Source of the DNA: a bacterium ADurb.Bin157
Lineage (GTDB): Bacteria > Muiribacteriota > Ozemobacteria > Ozemobacterales > Ozemobacteraceae
DNA: 64,000 nucleotides
Reading direction: 5' to 3'
NCBI GenBank assembly: GCA_002070375.1
Contig: MWDD01000003.1
Span: forward strand, 51,285-115,284
Each line of letters begins with the position of its first letter. Position 1 is the stretch's first letter. The notes under the pieces are model-generated. The model was not told the origin of the DNA, did no database searches, and worked only from the letters and a program-made list of their open reading frames with translations. Shown in pieces: positions 8,393 through 15,782 of the stretch. The translations under genes were made by a program, and so were the position numbers.

Positions 8393-9472
8393 GTGGATAA
8401 CAAAGCTAATAGTTCAGATCTTAACAAGGTGCTTTCATGGCTCGATAAACCTTCAAGTAAATTTTCCGAAGAAAACCGTATCAGAAACTTAAATATTTCA
8501 GAAAACAGACTGATACATGAACTCAAAATAGGAAATGTAAAACTGCCAAACAATCTGGTTTTGGCTCCAATGGCAGGAGTAACTGATGGTTCTTTTAGAT
8601 TGCTTTGCTCAAGACTTGGTGCAGGGTATTCGGTATCAGAACTTGCTAGCGCCAAAGCAATAACAATGAAAAGTCGGCAAACAATCGACATGGTAAGATT
8701 TCAAGCACAAAGCCGACCATATGCTGTTCAAATTTTTGGGTCTGATCCATCAGTTATGGCTGAAGCAGCCTCAATCATTGATAACTTAAACATTTGCGAT
8801 ATTATAGACATAAATATGGGGTGCCCTGTTTCGAAAGTTGTAAAAATTGGAGCAGGATCAGCTCTCATGAATGATCCAAAATTGGCATCAGAAATAATCA
8901 AAAAAGTTTCTGCGGCAGTGAAGGTTCCTGTTACAGTAAAATACAGATTAGGCTGGACAGAAAACAGCATAAATGTTAAAGACTTCACAAAAACCGTATT
9001 AGATGCCGGAGCACAGGCAATTACCATACATGGGAGGACCAGAGAAGCAATGTACACCGGAAAAGCTCAATGGAACCACTTAGAGGGAATAAAAGAAATA
9101 TGTAAAACGGTTCCTTTTTTTGCAAATGGCGACATTACCTCGGTCGAAGACATCAAACTCTTGAGGGAAAGAACTAATTGTGACGGATTCATGATAGGCA
9201 GAGGTTGCATTGGTAAGCCTTGGCTTTATACTGAGCTCTTAGGCCATGTTTTTTATGAATCACCTGAAGTTAGGTATAAAATTATAAAACATCATTTACT
9301 AGATATGCTAATGGAACATGGTCCGGCAGGAGTTCCTTTATTTAGAGTTCATTTATTCGGTTATTTAAAAAACCATCCTAATGCTGCAAAAGTTAGACAC
9401 GAACTATGTACGGAGCGTTCACCTCACGAAGTAATAAAAATTTTTAAATTATTTTTTGCGCAATATAATTGA
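8393..9472 (+). CDS. dus: tRNA-dihydrouridine synthase
   Basis: This FMN enzyme reduces uridine to dihydrouridine in the tRNA D-loop. The TIM-barrel domain starts with L-A-P-M-A-G-V-T-D (FMN phosphate region, near residue 60). The catalytic Cys lies in I-N-M-G-C-P-V-S-K, and T-V-K-Y-R-L-G-W, T-I-H-G-R-T-R and G-R-G-C-I-G-K-P-W are all in place. It looks most like the DusB/bacterial general Dus group. The ORF opens with GTG; no other Met lies before the conserved core, so the roughly 45-residue charged N-terminal extension is probably real. It follows the diguanylate cyclase by 10 bases and may be cotranscribed. Confidence 0.92.
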   Translation: MDNKANSSDLNKVLSWLDKPSSKFSEENRIRNLNISENRLIHELKIGNVKLPNNLVLAPMAGVTDGSFRLLCSRLGAGYSVSELASAKAITMKSRQTIDMVRFQAQSRPYAVQIFGSDPSVMAEAASIIDNLNICDIIDINMGCPVSKVVKIGAGSALMNDPKLASEIIKKVSAAVKVPVTVKYRLGWTENSINVKDFTKTVLDAGAQAITIHGRTREAMYTGKAQWNHLEGIKEICKTVPFFANGDITSVEDIKLLRERTNCDGFMIGRGCIGKPWLYTELLGHVFYESPEVRYKIIKHHLLDMLMEHGPAGVPLFRVHLFGYLKNHPNAAKVRHELCTERSPHEVIKIFKLFFAQYN

Positions 9473-9498
9473 CAAGAAAGAATATGGGATGCTAGGAT
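9469..9498 (+). promoter_or_regulatory. Sigma-70-like promoter for CNB/MCP gene
   Basis: TTGACA (9469-9474, a perfect -35) and TAGGAT (9493-9498) are separated by 18 bases. The -35 box overlaps the end of the dus gene. A GGGA ribosome binding site follows just before the ATG at 9524. Confidence 0.6.
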
Positions 9499-9523
9499 TA
9501 CCCATAATTAACAGGGAATAACA

Positions 9524-10207
9524 ATGTCAGGACTGGATAAAATACAATTTTTAAGACAAGTTCCTCTTTTCAGAAGTTTGTCTGACAAGGCCCTACTTGA
9601 CTTGTCAGCAATTACAATAGAGCAAACTCATCCACCAAAGAGCCTAGTTTTTAAAGAAGGCGACAAAGGGGATGCACTTTATATTGTTAAAACAGGTAAA
9701 GTTAATATACTGAAACGCAACAGTTCAGGGGTTGACTCTATTCTTGTGACACTTGGCAAAGGAGCACTGATCGGAGACATGGCAATCATTGACGAACAAC
9801 CAAGATCTGCTTCAGTTGCAACCATACAAGAAACAACCTTCTTGATTATCACCAAAGACGATTTTAGAACTCTTTTAGGTGAAATGCCAGAAATTTCATT
9901 TCAAATTCTTAAGCTAACAACCGAACGACTAAGAGTTACCAATACCCATCTAAAAGAACTAGAAACTTCTACAAAGCAAATGGAAGACGTGATAAGAGTG
10001 ATAACGAAAATTGCACGAAAAAGCAACTTGCTTTCTTTAAACGCCTCAATTGAAGCAGCAAGAGTCGGAGAAGCCGGCAGGGCGTTTTCGGTTGTAGCAG
10101 CTGCAATGAAGAGACTTGCGGAAGACTCCGCTCAAGAAGCCAGTAAAATTGACGCTCTTCTTCAAGACTTACAGACAAAAACCAAGGCTATTGCCGGCAT
10201 GAATTAG
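9524..10207 (+). CDS. Cyclic nucleotide-binding domain fused to chemoreceptor signalling tip
   Basis: This soluble 227-residue protein joins two modules. Residues 15-130 are a cNMP-binding (CRP-type) domain with a phosphate-binding cassette, G-A-L-I-G-D-M-A-I-I-D-E-Q-P-R-S-A-S. Residues 150-227 match the cytoplasmic hairpin of methyl-accepting chemotaxis proteins: N-L-L-S-L-N-A-S-I-E-A-A-R, then G-E-A-G-R-A-F-S-V-V-A. That is the conserved tip which contacts CheA and CheW. There is no membrane segment, HAMP domain or DNA-binding domain, and the methylation helices are short. It could tie a cyclic nucleotide, or just a CRP-like fold, to a chemosensory array. It has its own promoter; the only chemotaxis gene in the window is cheR at 47677-48735. 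Confidence 0.8.
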   Translation: MSGLDKIQFLRQVPLFRSLSDKALLDLSAITIEQTHPPKSLVFKEGDKGDALYIVKTGKVNILKRNSSGVDSILVTLGKGALIGDMAIIDEQPRSASVATIQETTFLIITKDDFRTLLGEMPEISFQILKLTTERLRVTNTHLKELETSTKQMEDVIRVITKIARKSNLLSLNASIEAARVGEAGRAFSVVAAAMKRLAEDSAQEASKIDALLQDLQTKTKAIAGMN

Positions 10208-10214
10208 TTTTAGC

Positions 10215-10243
10215 TTGTTTTTTTGAGTTATAACATGTAATAT
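10215..10243 (+). promoter_or_regulatory. Probable hfq promoter with extended -10
   Basis: TTGTTT (10215-10220) and TAATAT (10238-10243) have a 17-base spacer. A TG dinucleotide lies directly before the -10 box. The ribosome binding site AGGAG lies at 10261-10265, before the ATG at 10272. Confidence 0.45.
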
Positions 10244-10271
10244 GTTGGCATGTAATTATTAGGAGATCATA

Positions 10272-10694
10272 ATGTCTCAATACAAATCTCAGGTTCAGAA
10301 CCAATTTTTATCTCAAATTAGAAAAAAGCATCAAAAAGTAGAAGTCATACTGGAAACAGGAAATGTTTTACGCGGAAAACTCAAAGCTTATGATCAATTT
10401 TCAGTTACATTGTCATTTAAGGATAGTGTTGAAGTTATATATAAATCGTCTATTATTTATATAACACCTCTTCCTCTTGCTCCCGAGAAGAAACCAATGC
10501 GCAGACCCTACTCAGCATACTCCAGAACATATGATTCACAAAGACAAGAAGACAGGCCACGTCCTAAGCAGGCTCCTCAATTTTTTGAAGGCGAACCTGA
10601 TTCTGACGAAAAACATAGGGTACCGCTAGTTGACATAATTGAAGATCAAGAAATTGATCCTCCACCCCCCAAAAAAAGCAATAAAAAACCATGA
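10272..10694 (+). CDS. hfq: Hfq-like RNA chaperone with long C-terminal tail
   Basis: Residues 6-70 match the Sm-fold RNA chaperone Hfq. The N-terminal helix has Q-N-Q-F-L and basic R-K-K. Sm1 includes G-N-V-L-R-G-K-L-K-A-Y-D-Q-F, and Sm2 reads V-I-Y-K-S-S-I-I-Y-I-T-P. Classical Hfq has Y-K-H-A-I-S in Sm2, so the proximal-pore His is Ser here. The tail (residues 72-140) is Pro/Arg-rich, then acidic, and ends in a Lys-rich segment; E. coli Hfq is 102 residues. It should form a hexameric ring and help small RNAs pair with mRNAs, but the altered pore may change U-tail binding. The gene is followed by a strong terminator. Confidence 0.85.
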   Translation: MSQYKSQVQNQFLSQIRKKHQKVEVILETGNVLRGKLKAYDQFSVTLSFKDSVEVIYKSSIIYITPLPLAPEKKPMRRPYSAYSRTYDSQRQEDRPRPKQAPQFFEGEPDSDEKHRVPLVDIIEDQEIDPPPPKKSNKKP

Positions 10695-10711
10695 TCTAAA
10701 AAATGCTATGC

Positions 10712-10750
10712 ACCCCCTTTTTGGGACAACCGGTAAAAGGGGGTATTTTT
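10712..10750 (+). terminator. Rho-independent terminator after hfq
   Basis: A C5T4 arm (10712-10721, with a leading A) pairs with an A4G5 arm (10735-10744), loop 13 bases, followed by ATTTTT. It ends right at the 3' end of the convergent zinc-ribbon gene. The A-rich start may also serve the opposite strand. Confidence 0.8.
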
Positions 10751-11039
10751 ATGGCATTGCTCCAAAAGCAAACAACGCAAGCAATGTGCCAAAAGCAAGT
10801 CCGGTTGCAAAGTGCTTAATTCTCATTCTTGCGACATATGAAACTCTACTTCTGATTTCTTTTTTGATACGAATAGAAACAGACGTTCCGGTACCGCAAA
10901 ATCCACAAAAACGTGCTTTTACAGAATTGGTGTGAGCACATTTGGGGCAAATCAAGCGTAGCACATATCCGCAATTAACACAAACTCCGTTTGCATCAAG
11001 GCTTGCATTATCACATTTGGGGCAATTCAAATTTCCCAT
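10749..11039 (-). CDS. Double zinc-ribbon, single-pass membrane protein
   Basis: This 96-residue protein has four Cys pairs: C-P-K-C and C-V-N-C, then C-P-K-C and C-G-F-C, which form two rubredoxin-like zinc ribbons (residues 5-50). A basic stretch (R-I-K-K-E-I-R-S-R) and a C-terminal hydrophobic helix (residues 76-96) follow, so the ribbons would face the cytoplasm on a tail-anchored protein. Function unknown; zinc-ribbon plus helix proteins of this kind recur in the window (K+ channel, PrsW, TolB-like protein). It is convergent with hfq and lies 52 bases downstream of the PBP gene, possibly in the same transcript. Confidence 0.75.
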   Translation of the reverse strand: MGNLNCPKCDNASLDANGVCVNCGYVLRLICPKCAHTNSVKARFCGFCGTGTSVSIRIKKEIRSRVSYVARMRIKHFATGLAFGTLLALFAFGAMP

Positions 11040-11091
11040 AAAAAACCCTTAGAAATATTTAATAGATAATCGGCAGTATTAGATATAAAGT

Positions 11092-13500
11092 TTAAAAATA
11101 ATCATCTTGGAACTCTATTTTTGGAGCAGAATCTTTATTAATATTAGGTTCTACAAATACGCCCGGTTCACGAATTTCATTTTTATTAATAGTTGTGTTT
11201 GTATTTATTGGGGATACCGGTTGCGTAAGAGACTTAGAAGGCACAAATTCAGGGTTACCTGGATACCAAACTTTTGCAGGAATAAATCCCGGATTAGTTA
11301 CAGGCTTAGCTATATTTCCGTTTTGATAACTGTCACTGAAAAAATCAAGTTCCGGCATAAATCCTTCTCCTGTCGAATTAAGATCAACTTCATCATAATC
11401 TTCACTTGCGACAGGCTTCAAAGCCTGAATTTTATATTGTGCATGCCGACACTCAATGAGTGGCTGAGACTCGATGGGAAAAACCTGAGTTACAACTTCA
11501 ATAGCAGGACAATCTGTTGAAGCCAACTTACCGGAAGTCATACATACCTTACATCTCACTGCGCCTTCAGGGACAGGAAAATCACTATTAGGATATTTTG
11601 CCAAAACTTTTTCCATAAAACTCTTCCAAACCGGCCCACAAACAGATCCACCCGCTTTACCCTTACCAAGAGTCTTAGGCATATCAAAGCCAAACTGAAC
11701 AATAGTGACTAACTCCGGTGTTATTCCATTAAACCAAGCATCAACATAATTATTTGTTGTTCCGGTTTTTCCGCCGATAATCCGACCACGAATTTTAGCT
11801 CTGGCACCTGAGCCTCTTTCAACAACATTTTTCAGCAGATCGCACATCATCGCAGCGTCAATTCCCTTCATGACTTCTCTTGCTTTGGGCAGGTTTTCTT
11901 CTAAAACGTTATTATCTCGATCCACAACTTTTAATATTGACAACGGGTGGCAATAAATACCTCCATTTGCTATTACTCCGTAAGCAGAAGCCATTTCAAG
12001 CGGAGTAAACTGACCGGATCCAAGAGCCAACGAAAGATTAGGTTGCATATGCGACATAACTCCCATACGCTTAGCGACTCTTATAACCTTTGCCGGCGTT
12101 AACTTATCAATAAGTTTAACGGCAGGGATATTATAGCTTTTACAAACGGCTTTCATAATTGTTACTTCGCCGTGGAACTTTAGATCGTAATTTCGTGGAG
12201 ACCAAACCTGTTTTGTCCATGGATTTGTGTAAGAAATCGGTTCGTCAAGAATCATATCTGAAGGAAGAATACCTTCTTCAAGCGCGCATGCATACACAAA
12301 TGGCTTAAACGATGACCCCGGCTGTCTGAGGGCCTGTGTGACCCTATTAAACTGAGAGGTCTGAAAATCTCTGCCACCGTACATAGCTTTAATATGACCG
12401 TTTTTAGGGTCGAGACATATTAGCGAACCGTTCAAATCCGGATGTTTTTCAATAGGATATTCAGCAAATATTGAAGCAGAAGCCATAGCGTCTTCTGCAT
12501 ATTTCTGAAATTCAAGGTCTATTGTTGTATAAATTTTTAACCCACCGTTGTAAAGTAAATTCGGACCATATTTTTCTAATAATTGGTCTCTGACATAAGC
12601 CGTAAAATAGGGAGCTTTTGTTTCTTGTTCCGACAGGGACTTTAGGTTAAAATCTTCATTTTTTGCATCTTCATATTGTAGAGGCGTAATAAATCCAAGT
12701 TCAGCCATTTTAGAAAGCACCAACGCTTTTCTTTCGGCATTTCTTTTAGGGTTCCTTATTGGAGAATATGCAACGGGACTTTTAGGAATTCCGGCAAGAA
12801 CAGCACACTCTGCAATTGTCAGGTCAGCCGGAATTTTTCCAAAATATAGTTCTGCTGCCGCTGCCAAACCATAGACTCCGTGACCAAAATATATTTCATT
12901 AAGGTATAACGTAAGAATTTCATCCTTAGAATATTTTCTTTCTATTTGAAACGCCATCATTGCTTCAATTATTTTGCGCTTAAGTGTTTTTTCGCTAGAT
13001 AAAAAAGCATTTTTAACAAGTTGTTGGGTTAGAGTTGAAGCACCCTGCACGATTCTTCCGGCTTTAACATTCGTAACCATAGCCCTCATTATACCAACAA
13101 CATCAATTCCATAATGGTTGTAAAACCTTTCGTCTTCTATTGCAACCACTGCACCTTTCATGATATTAGGAATCTCTTGACTCGATAAAATACGACTTCT
13201 GTTTTCTTCAGCATGTAGTTTTGCAACTAGTCGCCCTTTTGAATCGTAAACGACGCTTGTCAAATTTGGACGATAGGAATCATCAGCTATAATAGGAATT
13301 TTTTCACTAAAACTTCTTACCAATCCAAATATAATTCCTGTAAGCAAAATACCCGAAATAATAGTAATCACGATGCCTAATTTAAAGAAAAACCACAACC
13401 AACCAATAACTTTTTGAGTTATTGTTTCATAATCATTTTCATCGTAAACTTCGTTATCAACAATAAGTTTTTGAGTTTTTTTTCTGCTAAAAAATTTCAT
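11092..13500 (-). CDS. mrcA: Class A penicillin-binding protein 1A
   Basis: This 802-residue bifunctional enzyme polymerises lipid II and cross-links peptidoglycan. A cytoplasmic start and one TM helix (residues 33-60) lead into the glycosyltransferase domain with E-D-E-R-F-Y-N-H-Y-G, Q-G-A-S-T-L-T-Q-Q-L and the R-K-I-I-E-A motif. The transpeptidase domain has S-S-F-K near residue 395 (nucleophile Ser), S-Y-N, and K-T-G-T near residue 577. A Cys-rich tail segment (C-K-V-C, later C-P and C-R) follows, then a Pro/Asn-rich end. The ribosome binding site AGGA lies 8 bases before the ATG. Its upstream region, including the first 9 codons, is duplicated beyond the adjacent insertion sequence (15602-15778). 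Confidence 0.95.
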   Translation of the reverse strand: MKFFSRKKTQKLIVDNEVYDENDYETITQKVIGWLWFFFKLGIVITIISGILLTGIIFGLVRSFSEKIPIIADDSYRPNLTSVVYDSKGRLVAKLHAEENRSRILSSQEIPNIMKGAVVAIEDERFYNHYGIDVVGIMRAMVTNVKAGRIVQGASTLTQQLVKNAFLSSEKTLKRKIIEAMMAFQIERKYSKDEILTLYLNEIYFGHGVYGLAAAAELYFGKIPADLTIAECAVLAGIPKSPVAYSPIRNPKRNAERKALVLSKMAELGFITPLQYEDAKNEDFNLKSLSEQETKAPYFTAYVRDQLLEKYGPNLLYNGGLKIYTTIDLEFQKYAEDAMASASIFAEYPIEKHPDLNGSLICLDPKNGHIKAMYGGRDFQTSQFNRVTQALRQPGSSFKPFVYACALEEGILPSDMILDEPISYTNPWTKQVWSPRNYDLKFHGEVTIMKAVCKSYNIPAVKLIDKLTPAKVIRVAKRMGVMSHMQPNLSLALGSGQFTPLEMASAYGVIANGGIYCHPLSILKVVDRDNNVLEENLPKAREVMKGIDAAMMCDLLKNVVERGSGARAKIRGRIIGGKTGTTNNYVDAWFNGITPELVTIVQFGFDMPKTLGKGKAGGSVCGPVWKSFMEKVLAKYPNSDFPVPEGAVRCKVCMTSGKLASTDCPAIEVVTQVFPIESQPLIECRHAQYKIQALKPVASEDYDEVDLNSTGEGFMPELDFFSDSYQNGNIAKPVTNPGFIPAKVWYPGNPEFVPSKSLTQPVSPINTNTTINKNEIREPGVFVEPNINKDSAPKIEFQDDYF

Positions 13501-13651
13501 ATTGAATCCTATTCATATTGTTACTTATCTTAAAAGATTCATTTAAAATAATCTAAGAATTATAACACATAAAAACAGAAAGATTAAACATTGCTTTCAA
13601 AGTGAAATAAACATAATCTCTTGCGCGAAGCATTCGCAAATGTTAGAATCC
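13475..13651. repeat. 177-bp direct repeat, copy A (left flank of IS element)
   Basis: This copy matches 15602-15778 at 175 of 177 positions, without gaps. The differences are T/C at 13513/15640 and G/T at 13578/15705. It holds the first 9 codons of the PBP gene, the PBP upstream region (TATAAT on the minus strand at 13564-13559), and a rightward TTGCGC-17-TAGAAT promoter (13621-13649) that here points into the 3' end of the insertion sequence. Confidence 0.97.
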
Positions 13652-13679
13652 CATCTTTGACACTTTGCGGCTAAAAAAT

Positions 13680-13714
13680 CAACGCAAGTGCTTATTGATA
13701 GCAGGCTTGCGTTG
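13680..13714 (-). terminator. Terminator hairpin at 3' end of transposase gene
   Basis: CAACGCAAG (13680-13688) pairs with CTTGCGTTG (13706-13714). On the minus strand the stem is followed by ATTTTTTAG. It lies 43 bases past the transposase stop codon and would end its transcript inside the element; it may also block the rightward promoter of repeat copy A. Confidence 0.75.
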
Positions 13715-13756
13715 TTTAAAATTTTGGATGATTCACGTAATGTTTTATGTGGTGTA

Positions 13757-15463
13757 TTATTTTTTTATGATTTTATTTATTTGCTCATAAGTGGTTATTT
13801 CAGCGTCATTGCAGAAGCCGAATACTTCATGCAGTTTGCTGTAGAGCTCGGAGTTTTCATAGGTTGGTATATAGCCCTTATTAGCTATTTCAAGGAAATT
13901 ATACTCTCTAAGTGCATCTATGATTTGTTCACAAGTAAACTGGTTGTCCAGTTTCTTCTCGAGTAATCTGAAAATTAGTAAAGCTAGATAACATGTAAGA
14001 AAATGCGCTTTAATTCGATTATCATCAGATAAAAATACGGGTCTAGACTTAAATTCTGTCTTCATTATTCTGAAGCATTCTTCTATCTCCCAGCGTTTTT
14101 TATTTATCTTGATTATCTCAGTTGTTTCATCCTGAATATTTGTGCACACCGCATAGAATCCGTCATATTTTGCTTCTCTTTCTATTGCATTATAATTCAA
14201 GGAATATGTAGATTTTTCCGCTATTTCTCCGGTTGATGTGCAGTTTATTTGAGATATAAATCTTTTGCAGTCTGTCGGAGAAGACTTTTTTAGCTTGTCT
14301 GAACCAGTTTTAATAAGCCTCTCCGCTCTGTTTATCTGACGTTCCCTCAGAGTCTGCATATAATTCCGATATTTTATGGAATAAGTAACTATCAGCTTCT
14401 GTTCGAAGCCGTTTTCCTTAATCCATCTTTCTTTGTAGAAGGTAGCATCGTGGTATTTCTCTTCATCGATCTCTGCCAGGTTGTAAGTTTTTGAACTCCC
14501 CTGCAGATTCCATCCATCGTTATCAAGACACCAAGTTTGGAGATAACCTTTTAATTTCTTTATGGACTGAGTTGCTATAAAGGCTCTATTCTCATTACTA
14601 TTGAATCTTCTGTTGTCTTCGGAAGCCAGACCACCATCTGTGCATACTATGAATTTGGAAAGACCAAAATCACTTATAATTTTCTTTTCGAGAGGTTTCA
14701 TGGTTACCTGCTCATTGGTATTGCCCGGATTAATACAGAATGAGAGTGGAATTCCATTGCCATCCATGAATAAACCCATTTGAACGATAGGATTGGGTCT
14801 GTGCTCTTTCGAATACCCATATTGCTTGAGACCTGCTTCACGTTCCATCTCGAAATAAAAATTTGTACAGTCATAGAACAGAACTCTTGTATCTCTGTGA
14901 ACTATTTTAAGACTGTTTTCATAAACTGTAGACTGAAGTAAATCAGATTCATTCGAAAGAACGTCAAGCGCTCTGTAGATGTGCTGTAAATCAAAATCAG
15001 GCTGCTCTATAAACTTTTTGGAAAGCTCATAGGTTGCAAGCTTTGAATCAGGATAAATAATCCTGCTATAGATAAGCCTCGAAAGGATGCTATCCAGATT
15101 ATATTTAAATCTATAGCTTTTGCTAATTTGTTTGCATATTTTTCTTAGTCCAAGCTGTTTGTAAATATGACTTAAAAACAAAAAACCACCGTTAAAAAGA
15201 CGCTTTTCGCCCGCCTTCATCTTCTTGCTTGGCGAAAGAGTGAACTGAATCTCTGACGGCTTTTCTTCCTGCTCTTTTTTGTTCAATTCTTCAACACGTT
15301 GTTTTGCCCACTCATACGGATCAATCCCATTTAATTTTTCTAAAAGAGAAGCGTATGTTCCTAATTTTTCAACAATGACGGTCTTTTGTTTTCCATCTTT
15401 ATATACAGTTTTGTATACATAAAACGAAGTAGCGTTCTTTGATTTTATAACTTGAAGTCTCAT
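13757..15463 (-). CDS. IS1634-family DDE transposase
   Basis: This 568-residue transposase has an N-terminal region (residues 1-100) rich in Lys, then a DDE domain. I place the acidic residues in V-L-F-Y-D-C-T-N-F (first Asp), I-V-C-T-D-G-G-L-A (second Asp) and K-R-W-E-I-E-E-C-F-R-I-M-K (Glu). The last is the Y/W-x-I-E-x-x-F-R-x-x-K signature of the IS4 superfamily, to which IS1634 belongs. The start M-R-L-Q-V-I-K was preferred over an ATG 54 bases upstream because a G-rich ribosome binding site lies 7 bases before it and the promoter (15489-15517) would start the mRNA inside the longer frame. No internal stop or frameshift is seen, so it is probably active. Confidence 0.93.
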   Translation of the reverse strand: MRLQVIKSKNATSFYVYKTVYKDGKQKTVIVEKLGTYASLLEKLNGIDPYEWAKQRVEELNKKEQEEKPSEIQFTLSPSKKMKAGEKRLFNGGFLFLSHIYKQLGLRKICKQISKSYRFKYNLDSILSRLIYSRIIYPDSKLATYELSKKFIEQPDFDLQHIYRALDVLSNESDLLQSTVYENSLKIVHRDTRVLFYDCTNFYFEMEREAGLKQYGYSKEHRPNPIVQMGLFMDGNGIPLSFCINPGNTNEQVTMKPLEKKIISDFGLSKFIVCTDGGLASEDNRRFNSNENRAFIATQSIKKLKGYLQTWCLDNDGWNLQGSSKTYNLAEIDEEKYHDATFYKERWIKENGFEQKLIVTYSIKYRNYMQTLRERQINRAERLIKTGSDKLKKSSPTDCKRFISQINCTSTGEIAEKSTYSLNYNAIEREAKYDGFYAVCTNIQDETTEIIKINKKRWEIEECFRIMKTEFKSRPVFLSDDNRIKAHFLTCYLALLIFRLLEKKLDNQFTCEQIIDALREYNFLEIANKGYIPTYENSELYSKLHEVFGFCNDAEITTYEQINKIIKK

Positions 15464-15488
15464 CTGCGTTCCCCCCGAAAACACCCTC

Positions 15489-15517
15489 ATTATAACACAT
15501 AACGCAACATTACGCAA
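15489..15517 (-). promoter_or_regulatory. Transposase promoter
   Basis: On the minus strand TTGCGT (15517-15512) and TATAAT (15494-15489) have a 17-base spacer. The predicted mRNA start near 15482 leaves about 20 bases of leader containing the G-run ribosome binding site. The -35 box is the same TTGCGY type seen upstream of folC and the Flp genes. Confidence 0.6.
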
Positions 15518-15601
15518 GAACTTTCTTTAAAATTTGACAAAAAAAATAGCCGCCGATGCGACTCTTAATAGATATTTTTAGATCAAACTGTCAAACTTCC
15601 G

Positions 15602-15778
15602 GTTTTTTTTCTGCTAAAAAATTTCATATTGAATCCTATCCATATTGTTACTTATCTTAAAAGATTCATTTAAAATAATCTAAGAATTATAACACATAAA
15701 AACATAAAGATTAAACATTGCTTTCAAAGTGAAATAAACATAATCTCTTGCGCGAAGCATTCGCAAATGTTAGAATCC
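15602..15778. repeat. 177-bp direct repeat, copy B (right flank of IS element)
   Basis: This is the second copy of 13475-13651. It begins inside a duplicated fragment of the PBP gene (codons 1-9, minus strand, now cut off from the rest of the gene) and ends 4 bases before the folC start codon. It carries the working folC promoter. Confidence 0.97.
15748..15776 (+). promoter_or_regulatory. folC promoter, leaderless layout
   Basis: TTGCGC (15748-15753) and TAGAAT (15771-15776) have a 17-base spacer, with TG one base before the -10 box (extended -10). Only 6 bases separate the -10 box from the ATG at 15783 and there is no Shine-Dalgarno sequence. It lies inside repeat copy B. Confidence 0.65.
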
Positions 15779-15782
15779 GTCA

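Larger units (their letters stand above)
13652..15601 (-). mobile_element. IS1634-family insertion sequence
   Basis: The element is about 1950 bp with one transposase gene, read leftward. Imperfect terminal inverted repeats are visible: TTTGACA-C-TTTG then CTAAAAA at 13656-13676, and the complement of TTTGACA-G-TTTG then CTAAAAA ending at 15595. It is bracketed by 177-bp direct repeats. The IS1634 family is known for creating long, variable-length direct repeats, so the repeats are best read as an unusually long target-site duplication. The few bases outside the inverted repeats (4 on the left, 6 on the right) leave the exact ends uncertain. The repeats differ at only 2 positions, so the insertion is fairly recent. 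The element looks intact. Confidence 0.9.

Noticed and set aside
10639..10935. Plus-strand open frame running from the hfq end through the terminator
   Set aside because: It crosses a strong terminator and is opposite the zinc-ribbon gene, whose Cys pairs make it the real frame.
13688..13966. Plus-strand open frame across the 3' part of the insertion sequence
   Set aside because: It lies opposite the transposase gene, has no family match and no ribosome binding site, and its first part is the terminator hairpin.
15464..15517. 18-residue N-terminal extension of the transposase
   Set aside because: It overlaps the promoter; the start at 15463 has a strong ribosome binding site and matches the usual IS1634 N-terminus.
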